DNA of 64,000 nucleotides, taken from positions 1 through 64,000 of the forward strand of contig AGAU01000247.1 in NCBI GenBank assembly GCA_000224765.2. The letters are read 5' to 3'. The stretch is from SAR324 cluster bacterium JCVI-SC AAA005 (GTDB lineage Bacteria > SAR324 > NAC60-12). Below are positions 1 to 7,952 of the stretch, one piece after another (position 1 is the stretch's first letter; each line of letters begins with the position of its first letter). Under the pieces are notes generated by a model. That model was not told the origin of the DNA, ran no database searches, and saw only the letters and a program-made list of their open reading frames with translations. A program made the position numbers and the translations under genes.

Positions 1-1515
1 ATCAAATTGTTTAGAGCCACTACTTTCCTTGATACGATAAGCACTCACACTTCCCTCCAATTCAATTTGGATCTCAATTGCAACAGAGAGTTTCTTATCA
101 AACTGTGGTCCTGCATTGATCTGTCCACGTAACTGTTCATACAGCAAAGAATTATACTGTCGCTCCAAAGACCGTCGTCTACTCTCTTGCTCCTTTAGTT
201 TCCTCAACAGAAGTGTATCTTGAACCTCAATACCCACATTAGTGGTTTCTGTTAATGTTGGTGGTGGATTTCTTGGGTCAAAAATAGAAGGCTGATCCGG
301 TAAGGGTGGTCCCTTGGTTACACCAGCAAACAAGTTTGCAGTTGGCGGAGCTGGTGGCGGCGGAGCTGGTGGTGGCGTGTTTCTCAGCTTTTTGGGGTTC
401 AATTCAATTGCCTTTGGGCCATCGATGGGTGTTCCAGCCACTATACCAGGTGGTAGGGGGCTCTCTTGCGGATTAGGTAACTTGTCGTTGGAATTTTTAG
501 GTTCAGGAGGTAGATCAACTACTTCTGTTTTGGTGGGTATATTGGGTTTTGGTAAAGTGAAATCTTGCGTAGCAGTATCAGGCAAAATTGGCTTCTTATC
601 ACGTTCCAACTTAGCTATTGACTGGGGAAGTTCAGAAATTTTTATCTCCTCTAGTTCTGCAGGGTACTCTGTCGAAGGTGCAGTAATGGTAGTGAAGTTG
701 TTTTGAGGTATTTTAATTTTGGAAGTGTCTCGTAAGTCCTGGTTCAATTTAGGGTTTGTCTGTACTTGAGGTATGTTCTGGTCAGCCAGATTTACTTTAA
801 GTTGTGGTATTTTTTGATTTAATTCTGGAATGGATTTTTGAGTTTCTAATCTTTTTTGCTGGGGTGCTTCAACCCTTGCTAAATCTGTTCGAGGTAGAGA
901 GCTAATCGGTTTTTTTGCACTGATTGTTGGCAGTGAATCCCGGGCACTTTGCTTAACAATTGGAAGTTTTGGGGTCCCTATCTGATCTTGGGGTGATTTC
1001 AGCTTTGGGACAGAAATCTTAGGATCTGGCAGAGATGGAACATCTGGTAGGTTTTTCGGGCGCTTTACTTTGACCTCAGGAATTGCTGTAGTTTTAGAGA
1101 TTTTTGGAGAACTTAATGAGGTAATTTTAGGTGCATTGATTTTTGGCTCTAGACTTGGTTTCTGAGGCTTTTTTGAAGTAATGGTTGGTATTTTGACTTC
1201 GGGTACCAAAGGAACGGTTTGCTCTATAATTGTAGTTTTCTCTGGTAGATTTTTTATCGTACTAGGAGGACGAGGCGGTTCCATTGGATTGAGCGCAGCT
1301 TTTAGAGAAATGGGTTCAATGGAAGGTGGTAAGGCTGGTTTTGGGGGAGGAGGAGGTACTACTCTAACAAGTTGAATGCTAACACGTGCAGGTTCTTGTT
1401 TGGCTTTAGGTTTTTTTTCGAATTGCTCTAACGTCGCTAAGCCAATCACTGCTGTTGCATGTGCTGCACACATTAAAACAAACCAATTAGTGAAGGCCTT
1501 ATCTGAATTTTCCAT
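1..1515 (-). CDS. TonB/TolA-like energy-transducer protein (3' end outside window)
   Basis: An uninterrupted minus-strand frame starts at the ATG at 1515 and is still open at base 1, so at least 505 residues are present and the C-terminus is missing. Residues about 10-32 form one hydrophobic membrane anchor near the N-terminus. About 400 residues rich in Pro, Lys and Ser follow, with runs such as VVPPPPPKP and PPPAPPPAPP, as in the periplasm-spanning linkers of TonB and TolA. The last visible part (NSLLYEQLRGQINAGPQ, then VAIEIQIELEGSVSAYRI) resembles the start of a TonB C-terminal domain. Family knowledge: such proteins couple inner-membrane proton-motive force to outer-membrane transport or integrity. 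No ExbB/ExbD or TolQ/R genes are visible. The linker is unusually long. Family assignment is fairly secure; TonB versus TolA is not decided. Confidence 0.7.
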   Translation of the reverse strand, partial: MENSDKAFTNWFVLMCAAHATAVIGLATLEQFEKKPKAKQEPARVSIQLVRVVPPPPPKPALPPSIEPISLKAALNPMEPPRPPSTIKNLPEKTTIIEQTVPLVPEVKIPTITSKKPQKPSLEPKINAPKITSLSSPKISKTTAIPEVKVKRPKNLPDVPSLPDPKISVPKLKSPQDQIGTPKLPIVKQSARDSLPTISAKKPISSLPRTDLARVEAPQQKRLETQKSIPELNQKIPQLKVNLADQNIPQVQTNPKLNQDLRDTSKIKIPQNNFTTITAPSTEYPAELEEIKISELPQSIAKLERDKKPILPDTATQDFTLPKPNIPTKTEVVDLPPEPKNSNDKLPNPQESPLPPGIVAGTPIDGPKAIELNPKKLRNTPPPAPPPPAPPTANLFAGVTKGPPLPDQPSIFDPRNPPPTLTETTNVGIEVQDTLLLRKLKEQESRRRSLERQYNSLLYEQLRGQINAGPQFDKKLSVAIEIQIELEGSVSAYRIKESSGSKQFD

Positions 1516-1706
1516 AAACTGCAGTGATTAAAAAAAATAATTAAATATTCACCTAAAATTTTTCATTTTTTTCAAAAAATGGTTCATTATTTTTCAATTT
1601 TAGCTGATTCATTAGGTTTTACTTTCTCAATAATTCTTACCTTAGGAATTATAATTCTCCCTAGGGGGCACCTGATTTGCAAGATGATATTCCCTTGTTC
1701 ATATAG

Positions 1707-1721
1707 CAGTCATAGTGACTG
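1707..1721. promoter_or_regulatory. Inverted repeat in the leader region of the HU gene
   Basis: A perfect 6-bp inverted repeat with a 3-bp centre (CAGTCA-TAG-TGACTG) lies 34 bp before the HU start codon. A weak sigma70-like pair (TTGCAA at 1677, TATAGC at 1702, 19-bp spacer) overlaps its upstream side. It may be an operator or an mRNA hairpin; the sequence alone does not decide. Confidence 0.3.
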
Positions 1722-1754
1722 TTTGACTCCTCAACGCCACGATAGGATATCAAA

Positions 1755-2030
1755 ATGACTAAATCGGATTTGATTGATAAGATTGCAGAAAAAGCTGGAC
1801 GTTCTAAATCAGATGCTGAGCAATTTTTGAACGCTACTCTTTCAACAATTCAAAATACTTTGAGTTCAGGTGAGTCAATTCCACTGGTGGGCTTTGGGAC
1901 TTTCTCAGTTGCATCACGTGCAGCAAGAACGGGAAAAAATCCCCAGACGGGAGCGGCTATCCAAATACCTGCTTCCAAGACTGTGAAATTTAAAGTTGGA
2001 AGCAAGCTCAAAGATGCCGTGAATAATTAA
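1755..2030 (+). CDS. hup: HU-family DNA-binding protein
   Basis: This is a 91-residue protein of typical HU length. It has the family's N-terminal helices (MTKSDLIDKIAEKAG), the saddle core (GFGTFSV) and the DNA-binding arm with the motif around R-A-A-R-T-G-K-N-P-Q-T-G. HU dimers bend and compact DNA in the nucleoid. The lack of the IHF-specific sequence pattern favours HU over IHF. An AGGA ribosome-binding site lies about 8 nt before the ATG. The gene stands alone, divergent from the TonB-like gene and convergent with the PBP operon. Confidence 0.95.
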   Translation: MTKSDLIDKIAEKAGRSKSDAEQFLNATLSTIQNTLSSGESIPLVGFGTFSVASRAARTGKNPQTGAAIQIPASKTVKFKVGSKLKDAVNN

Positions 2031-2040
2031 TCTGCACTCA

Positions 2041-2069
2041 GAAGGGTCTCATTCAGATTGGGATCCTTC
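2041..2069 (+). terminator. Possible terminator hairpin after HU
   Basis: GAAGGGTC at 2041-2048 can pair with GATCCTTC at 2062-2069 (8 bp with one G-U), leaving a 13-nt loop. It lies 11 bp after the HU stop codon, between convergent genes. There is no clear U-tract, so factor-independent termination is uncertain. Confidence 0.35.
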
Positions 2070-2115
2070 ATTGCCCTCCAGCATTGGTCAGTTACCTATT
2101 TCTAAGTATTCCCTC

Positions 2116-4506
2116 TCACAACTCCAATTTGTTTTCCGCCTCTGACGCCGCGAGACGTTGCTGCGAATCGCAAAGGTTTTGAATCAAGCTGTCAGTTGCA
2201 GGTTCTGTCCCAACCCGATAGTGCTCATAAAATGTTTGCTCTGGGGGGTCACAAGGTGCCGCTCTTCTCCCAGAATCGTGCACTTTTACAGTCATTACTC
2301 CTGGGGGTTGTGAAAATTGCTCTGTAGAAAGGTTTGCAACTGCATTTTTCATAAAGTCAACCCAGATTGGTGCGGCAGCTCGGGACCCTGTTTCAGTACT
2401 TCCCATTGATTTGGGATTGTCATAGCCAACATAAACCCCGGTTAATAATTGAGGAATGAAACCAATGTACCAAGCATCTTTACTATCATTGGTGGTTCCA
2501 GTTTTGCCAGCTGAAGGTCGGCCAATGGCTTTTGCTCGAACCCCAGTTCCATGATCAACAACATCTCTCATGGCATCAGTAACCAAGAATGCTGTTTCCT
2601 CAGATATTATTTTTTCAATTAGATTACCACTTTCTTCAAGAATGTTTCCATGCATATCCTCGATTTTGGTAACAAAAACAGGATCGACACGTTGCCCACG
2701 ATTAGCCAGAACACCGTAAGCTTCAACCATCTCTTCTAAAGTTACAGAAAAGGATCCAAGACCAATGGTCAGATTCTTATCCATGTTTGCTGAAATTCCC
2801 AATTGCCTCGAGTAGTTAATGAGACGTTGTGGGCCCAAGTCTTCTACCAGCCCAATCGTGGGCAAATTCAAACTTTTTACTAGAGCAGTTCTGAGGGTGA
2901 CGCTCCCCTCAAGCTTATTCCCATAATTCTTGGGTTTCCAAATTTCTTGTTCTCCGAAAATACGGTTATCAGTTTTATATGCTCTTGGAGAGTCAACAAG
3001 CCGACTGTTCAGTGTATAGCCGGAATCAAGAGCTGCAGCGTAGACAATTGGTTTGAAAGCCGATCCTGGTTGTCTAACCGCCTGGGTACTGCGATTAAAT
3101 TCACTAGCAGTGTAGTCATAACCGCCGGACATTGCATATACATGTCCGTTGCTTGGATTTAAGGCAATGATTCCACCGTTAACTTTTGGTGCTTGATGAA
3201 GTTTTAGACGAAAGAGTCTTTCTGAACTAACATAATCTTCAAGTTTCACCTCAATTACGTCTCCGACAGTGATCATGTCACTCATTGATTGAACCCAACC
3301 ATATTTTTGAGTTTCAGATTGCCATGTTCGTTGCCATTTCTTCAGATGTTCCCATTCAAGTAAACCAAAATGCTCTCCACGTAATTGAATTCGAGCAACG
3401 CCTTTATCTGAATTAACCATTTGAACAACTCCACGGACGACAGTCCCGATCGAGAGGGGAACATCACCAAACGAGCCAGCTATTTCAGAAAGTGGTAGTT
3501 GACCATCGTCTTGAGGGAGTATTGATTTTATTGGGCCTTGATAGCCTTGTCGGTGAGTTAAATCTTCAAGGCCCTGCCGCAGGGCCTCTTGAGCATATAG
3601 TTGATAGTCAAGATCCATTGCCAAATGGACTCTCAAGCCTCCGGTATAAAGTGTATCATATCCGTATTTTTCAATTACATATCTGCGGACATGCTCAACG
3701 TAATGCGCAGTTGCGTCTTCGGTAGAATCACTCATTCTTGAAAGATTCAATGGTTCTGCTTGGGCCTCTATCATCTCTTCGTGACTGATAAAACCCTCTT
3801 CAAACATTCTCAACAAAACATGATTTCTACGCTGAATTGCTAATTCTGGATTATTGTTGGGATTATAGCGAGATGGCGCTGGAAGGAGGCCAACCAAGAG
3901 AGCGCTCTCAGAGAGTGTGAGTTCTTCAGTATGCTTACCAAAATAACCCTGAGTTGAAGCTTCCACTCCTTCTGCGTTACCAAAAAAGACTTTGTTCAAG
4001 TACAAGGTAATGATTTGATGCTTGTCAAACTGACTTTCCATTTTGAGCGAAAGCAGAATTTCTCTAATTTTTCTAACTAGTTTTTTTTCTTGGGTAAGGA
4101 GAAAAAGACGAGCTGTTTGCTGGCTGAGAGTACTAGCACCTTGAACGAAGTCGCCCGCTTTAAAATTGACTAATGCTGCTTTCAACATTCGGATAGGATC
4201 AATACCAAAATGGGAGAAGTAGCGAGAGTCTTCACTAGCCAACAATGCTTGAATCAAATTCGGTGGGAAAGATTCATAGGGTATTACAACTCTTCGCTGT
4301 AGGAAAAGCTCTCCAATTTGCTTTCCATCACGATCAAAGAGGACTGAGGGCAAAATGTCGTTTCTTTTATCAAGTTCAATATCTATATTTTTTGGAAGGC
4401 CTTGACTTAAATGCCATAAGTATGAACCGATAGCGATTCCAATCACCATACTCAGCGCAAGTCCACTGTAAAAAAACCATTTGATGGTCTTAACAAGAAT
4501 GCTCAT
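2116..4506 (-). CDS. mrcA: Penicillin-binding protein 1A (bifunctional transglycosylase/transpeptidase)
   Basis: This 796-residue class A PBP polymerises lipid II glycan strands and cross-links the stem peptides in the periplasm. An N-terminal membrane anchor covers residues 10-32. The GT51 transglycosylase domain follows, with the catalytic Glu in EDSRYFSHFG (about residue 92) and the GASTLSQQ motif near 123. An OB-like insert around 330-440 is typical of the PBP1A branch. The transpeptidase domain has all three motifs: SAFK (Ser about 482), SLN (about 545) and KTGTT (about 668). Length and order are normal and nothing is truncated. Its ATG overlaps the stop of the upstream membrane gene by 4 nt (ATGA), so the two are translationally coupled. 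Confidence 0.95.
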   Translation of the reverse strand: MSILVKTIKWFFYSGLALSMVIGIAIGSYLWHLSQGLPKNIDIELDKRNDILPSVLFDRDGKQIGELFLQRRVVIPYESFPPNLIQALLASEDSRYFSHFGIDPIRMLKAALVNFKAGDFVQGASTLSQQTARLFLLTQEKKLVRKIREILLSLKMESQFDKHQIITLYLNKVFFGNAEGVEASTQGYFGKHTEELTLSESALLVGLLPAPSRYNPNNNPELAIQRRNHVLLRMFEEGFISHEEMIEAQAEPLNLSRMSDSTEDATAHYVEHVRRYVIEKYGYDTLYTGGLRVHLAMDLDYQLYAQEALRQGLEDLTHRQGYQGPIKSILPQDDGQLPLSEIAGSFGDVPLSIGTVVRGVVQMVNSDKGVARIQLRGEHFGLLEWEHLKKWQRTWQSETQKYGWVQSMSDMITVGDVIEVKLEDYVSSERLFRLKLHQAPKVNGGIIALNPSNGHVYAMSGGYDYTASEFNRSTQAVRQPGSAFKPIVYAAALDSGYTLNSRLVDSPRAYKTDNRIFGEQEIWKPKNYGNKLEGSVTLRTALVKSLNLPTIGLVEDLGPQRLINYSRQLGISANMDKNLTIGLGSFSVTLEEMVEAYGVLANRGQRVDPVFVTKIEDMHGNILEESGNLIEKIISEETAFLVTDAMRDVVDHGTGVRAKAIGRPSAGKTGTTNDSKDAWYIGFIPQLLTGVYVGYDNPKSMGSTETGSRAAAPIWVDFMKNAVANLSTEQFSQPPGVMTVKVHDSGRRAAPCDPPEQTFYEHYRVGTEPATDSLIQNLCDSQQRLAASEAENKLEL

Positions 4507-5063
4507 TGATGGGAAGATGTATAGTGGTTGTCTAAATCTTTACTTTCTTTATTTTGATTTTGGCACAGAAGTCTCTGGTCAATTAAGTTTTTCATTTTTT
4601 CGGCAAACCTTGAATGGGTATTGTCAGCAAAAAGGCGGGATATGATTTCAAGTGATGTTAAATTATTATACATCTTAACCATTTGCAGTCCCTTCTTCAA
4701 TAATTTAGCTTCTTCCAAAGAAATTATTCCAAAAACATTATTGTCATGTGTTTCAATGGGGTGCTTTTCCTGGAAAAGGGTATCAGAAGAATATTGAATC
4801 GGCTTGATTTTAAAACTACATTTTTCGGGCAACCCAATTTCGTCTAATGATTTGTACCGAAATTGCTGACCAAACCGGACGCCATCAAAAGCGATGTGTT
4901 CGATGGGAGTATTGTAGTCAAGAAAAATTTGAATCTCTTGACCAAAAATCTTGTTGGTCATCTTGTTTTCTTTGGGTCGCCTTTTAAAAAAGCCGCGTCG
5001 ACGTAATCTTAGTAACCAATAGATCAATCCGACAATGACAATCAAAATTGAAAGATTAAGCAT
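4503..5063 (-). CDS. Membrane-anchored hypothetical protein upstream of PBP1A
   Basis: The 186-residue protein begins with a hydrophobic anchor (residues 2-19) followed by an Arg-rich stretch (RLRRRGFFKRR), which predicts a cytoplasmic C-terminal body under the positive-inside rule. I do not recognise the soluble part (about residues 33-186). It has a short segment around DYNTPIEHIAFDGVRFG and a helical C-terminal half. Its stop overlaps the PBP1A start by 4 nt, so co-expression is very likely and a role in envelope growth is plausible, though inferred from position only. Confidence 0.75.
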   Translation of the reverse strand: MLNLSILIVIVGLIYWLLRLRRRGFFKRRPKENKMTNKIFGQEIQIFLDYNTPIEHIAFDGVRFGQQFRYKSLDEIGLPEKCSFKIKPIQYSSDTLFQEKHPIETHDNNVFGIISLEEAKLLKKGLQMVKMYNNLTSLEIISRLFADNTHSRFAEKMKNLIDQRLLCQNQNKESKDLDNHYTSSHQ

Positions 5064-5130
5064 CTACCAAGAGAAGTTAAAAGTCACTGATTTTAAAGAA
5101 TTTGTTTTAAGAAAGAGGAAAAACCAATTT

Positions 5131-5487
5131 GTGCAGAATCCGTTCCGTGCAATATTTGTTTTTAAAGTAATACTTGTCATTATTCTTGGATTGATTTTCC
5201 AGAACTTTGGTATTTTTGACAAATCAGCCAAGGCACAAATGGATGGTGATTATTCTCAACTTGCATGCCAAGAATTTTTGGAACCAACAAATCTCGCTGA
5301 ACTGAAACAATTGAGAGAATGTTCAAAAAAATTGCATGAGGCTAAAGTTAAAGTAAGGAAGGAGGAAATAAGAGTTCTTAGAACAGCTTCGGCGTCATTC
5401 TTGAGCGAATCGTTAGGGGGGCCTTCTGGCGAAATAATGCCAGCAGTTAACAGAGATGATGCTAATGCCCCACCAGCAAGCCAGTGA
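5131..5487 (+). CDS. Small secreted or membrane-anchored hypothetical protein
   Basis: I chose the GTG at 5131 because GAGGA lies 11 nt upstream and translation then begins just before a signal-peptide-like hydrophobic stretch (FVFKVILVIILGLIF) ending in a plausible AKA cleavage site. The frame is open from an ATG at 5035, but that start would overlap the 5' end of the divergent gene by 29 nt. The mature part is about 85 residues, rich in Glu and Lys, with two Cys (in LACQEF and LRECSKK) that could form a disulfide. No family recognised. The next gene starts 9 bp downstream, suggesting one unit. Confidence 0.55.
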   Translation: MQNPFRAIFVFKVILVIILGLIFQNFGIFDKSAKAQMDGDYSQLACQEFLEPTNLAELKQLRECSKKLHEAKVKVRKEEIRVLRTASASFLSESLGGPSGEIMPAVNRDDANAPPASQ

Positions 5488-5496
5488 TTCAAAAGT

Positions 5497-6243
5497 ATGA
5501 ATCAACAATTCAAGAGCGATCTTGAAGAAATTGTCTTTGGACCGCTTTTTTTTACCATTCTTATCTTCATTCCCTACATACTTTTGAGAAAGCGTAAGAA
5601 AATCTCAGATCCCGGTTGGTGGGGACTGTCAATGCCTATATTGTTGCTGATCTTCAGCAGCGATTTGTTTTATCAAGCTTTCTCTGCACCACTAAAATGG
5701 ATCACGCCTGCGAGTGAGAAAAAAATAGCGGAGGCAATTATTGTTGCTTCAGCAGGTGTGCATCCTTCTGGGGCTCCAACCCACTCTTCAGCAATCAGGG
5801 CTCATGCTGCAGGTCTTCTCTATTTGGAGAAGTGGGCTCCAGAAATTATTGTTGCAGGAGGTGTGACGGAACCCTATGAACCACCCCTAGAAATCAAAGG
5901 AATTAGGCTCATTTTAATGGGTATGGGTATTCCTGACGAGGCTATTTTAGTAGAAACAAAATCAAAAAACACATACGAGAATGGGCTTGCAATCTCAAAA
6001 ATTCTTGATGGAAAAAATATAAAACGTGTTTTGGTTGTTTCACACGATTACCATCTTTTTCGACTTGTATCCGTTATGCGAAAATACAATTTAGAAGTTA
6101 TTCCTTTCAAAGCAAATCGTACATATACACATGCGCCAAGTAACTGGTGGCACCAATTCGAATGGGAAAATTTCAATAGATTAAAAACCGTGGCTCATGA
6201 ATATTTAGGAATAGTAATTTACAAACTTACAAACAAGATTTAG
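5497..6243 (+). CDS. DUF218 (YdcF/SanA/ElyC-like) membrane protein
   Basis: This 248-residue protein has two N-terminal hydrophobic segments (about residues 12-30 and 42-62) and then a DUF218 domain. Signs are AEAIIVASAGV near the start of the domain, the central AAGLLYLEKWAPEIIVAGG, the conserved T-x-E-N strand region (SKNTYENGLAIS) and the VSHDYHLFR motif. Members such as ElyC, SanA and YdcF act in envelope biogenesis or small-molecule binding; the exact reaction is not settled. It sits 9 bp after the secreted small protein and 3 bp before the SprT-like gene, forming a probable three-gene unit. Confidence 0.8.
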   Translation: MNQQFKSDLEEIVFGPLFFTILIFIPYILLRKRKKISDPGWWGLSMPILLLIFSSDLFYQAFSAPLKWITPASEKKIAEAIIVASAGVHPSGAPTHSSAIRAHAAGLLYLEKWAPEIIVAGGVTEPYEPPLEIKGIRLILMGMGIPDEAILVETKSKNTYENGLAISKILDGKNIKRVLVVSHDYHLFRLVSVMRKYNLEVIPFKANRTYTHAPSNWWHQFEWENFNRLKTVAHEYLGIVIYKLTNKI

Positions 6244-6246
6244 AAA

Positions 6247-6684
6247 ATGGAATTGAATCTTGTTAAAATACTTGCCGATAAACTACTCGATGAACATGGA
6301 TTAATTGAAAAAGGTTGGCGTTTCAGCTTTGATAGGGCAAAGAGAAGAGCTGGTTCCTGCAAATTTTCAAAGAAAGAAATCACCATAGCAAAAGCGTATG
6401 CTGAGCGACAAGAAAGAATGGAAATAAAAAATACAATCTTACATGAAATAGCACATGCTTTAGTGGGATCACAACATGGTCACAGCCAAATTTGGAGGAA
6501 AAAAGCTAAAGAAATTGGTTGTGATGCCAGTCGTTGTCATCATATTGTTTTTTCGAAACCAAAATATGTATTGACCTGTTATAACAGATGTTTCGAAGTT
6601 TCTCGACACCGAGTAAATCAGTCTTTTATGCAATCGAAAATTTGTTCTAAATGCAACAGTAACTTATTACTTATCAATATATAA
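6247..6684 (+). CDS. SprT-like zinc metalloprotease-fold protein
   Basis: The 145-residue protein carries the zincin motif HEIAHALVG (His66, Glu67, His70) with a third likely zinc ligand in HGHSQIW (His79), as in SprT/Spartan domains. A C-terminal Cys cluster (CDASRC, LTCYNRC, CSKC) looks like a zinc ribbon, also typical of the family. Eukaryotic Spartan degrades DNA-protein crosslinks; bacterial SprT roles are poorly known. The ATG lies 3 bp after the DUF218 stop. The domain call is firm, the function is not. Confidence 0.85.
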   Translation: MELNLVKILADKLLDEHGLIEKGWRFSFDRAKRRAGSCKFSKKEITIAKAYAERQERMEIKNTILHEIAHALVGSQHGHSQIWRKKAKEIGCDASRCHHIVFSKPKYVLTCYNRCFEVSRHRVNQSFMQSKICSKCNSNLLLINI

Positions 6685-6697
6685 TCTTGAAATTATA

Positions 6698-6832
6698 ATG
6701 TTAAGTGTTGTTGGACGACCTGATAATCTACTGAAACTAAGAAAATTTTTTGATTATGGTGCTTTTATTCCTGGTTGGGAAAGTAATGAGTTAAAATTGA
6801 ATTATTTGCTCTCTAAAAAACTACTAATTTGA
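6698..6832 (+). pseudogene. Possible class I/II aminotransferase relic (44-codon ORF)
   Basis: A short ORF begins 13 bp after the SprT-like gene. Its first half (VVGRPDNLLKLRKFFDYGAF) resembles the segment of AlaC/DapL-type aminotransferases where a Gly-Asn/Arg-Pro turn and a helix precede Y-L-D-Y-G-x-F-x-P. The match ends after about 25 residues and no aminotransferase sequence is visible on either side, so this is at best a fragment. The resemblance comes from memory of the family, not a search. Confidence 0.3.
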
Positions 6833-7477
6833 TATGATATGAAATGGTTCTTGAACCACCAGCAAAAACTTTGTAACCACCTAATTACTAATAAAAGGAA
6901 TTAATTATGATTTTTTGAAAATCTTCAAATTAGCCAATAATAATGAGGTTTAAGCCGTAAGTTCCCTTTTGGAAACAATTTATCAAAATCTAGTAAAATT
7001 GCTTAATTATAATTTAGATTCACAAAAAATATTGTATATTGCAAAGTTGAATGTAAGAATTTTGCCATCTTCGAAGTTTCAGTTAATTTTCAATTTCTTA
7101 AGATTCATAAGTAGTTTCAAATATTTCAAATGATCTAAAAATTTATGAGATTCATAAATTTAATATTATCTATCATTTATGAATTTATGGAATCAATCCC
7201 TTTTCATTTAAATTAATCTCTAAGCAAATGAGAAACGAGTTGTATGAAAAGACATTGAGTTTCCACAAAGATCAAATTTACATTAACAACCTGCTAACTT
7301 TGAATGTTATCTCTATCAATCTCAACTTTAGACCCATTGGTGTAGTATTTAATATTAGGCGATGATTAATTCTAATTGATAATCAAAATTCATATAAATA
7401 GCCCTTAATCAGGGAACATTTGATAGTGTGGATTTTTTACTAATAAGAAGAATCAATTGCCTTTTTGTAGAAGGTAA
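6833..7477. other. AT-rich non-coding stretch with nested inverted repeats
   Basis: No convincing gene is visible in about 645 bp. A short palindrome TGGTTC-TT-GAACCA lies at 6845-6858. At 7141-7184 three related arms occur: ATTTATGA (7141), TCATAAAT (7152) and ATTTATGAAT (7175). The middle arm can pair with either neighbour, giving alternative hairpins. The rest is AT-rich spacer, perhaps the remains of lost genes. Confidence 0.5.
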
Positions 7478-7861
7478 TTAGCTGAAAAGGTTTAGTCTGG
7501 GCCAGGCTTCGATAGTTGTGAATAGTAATAAAACATTAGCAAAATGAACTCTGAGACAGATTCCACACCATTTTTTCTTTCGTATCATCTGCAGAAGTAA
7601 AATCAACGAAACTCCAAATCCAATAACTAAAAAAAAGATTAGAATTTTGTAAAAAAATACTGGTTCTGTTTGAAGAAATAAACTGAGACAAAAAATCAAT
7701 AGAAAATAAATGATTCCTCCGATTGGTAATAAAGATCTTTTCTTTAAATTTAATGATATACTTATGGAGCTTTGCAAGCCTATTAAGCTTGCTCCCCAAA
7801 CCAACCAAACTAATTTTTCTATTTCAATTTCTGGCATTTTATAAGCAATAGTAATGAACAA
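7478..7861 (-). CDS. VKOR/DsbB-like small membrane protein
   Basis: The 127-residue protein has about four hydrophobic segments and a C-terminal KWCGICLRVHFAN motif (Cys99, Cys102). The motif and its place between the last two helices resemble the CxxC redox centre of vitamin K epoxide reductase homologues, which reoxidise disulfide-forming proteins with quinone. The segment where VKOR proteins carry a second, loop Cys pair (about residues 30-48) is short here and has no Cys. It may therefore be a diverged or partly decayed member, or another small CxxC membrane protein. It is divergent from the lipoamide-dehydrogenase relative at 7953. Confidence 0.5.
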   Translation of the reverse strand: MFITIAYKMPEIEIEKLVWLVWGASLIGLQSSISISLNLKKRSLLPIGGIIYFLLIFCLSLFLQTEPVFFYKILIFFLVIGFGVSLILLLQMIRKKKWCGICLRVHFANVLLLFTTIEAWPRLNLFS

Positions 7862-7952
7862 AAAAACAGCAAAAATTTAATTTTAATAAAATTAAATTAA
7901 TAGAAATATCAGCCAAAATTTGATTACCCACCAAAAAGTTAGTGAGTTCCTT

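Noticed and set aside
314..706. Plus-strand glycine-rich open frame (130 codons)
   Set aside because: It is the complement of the proline-rich linker of the minus-strand TonB-like gene; Gly runs arise from Pro codons.
5256..5492. Minus-strand open frame with a possible hydrophobic start
   Set aside because: It lies inside and opposite to the small secreted-protein gene and has no independent support.
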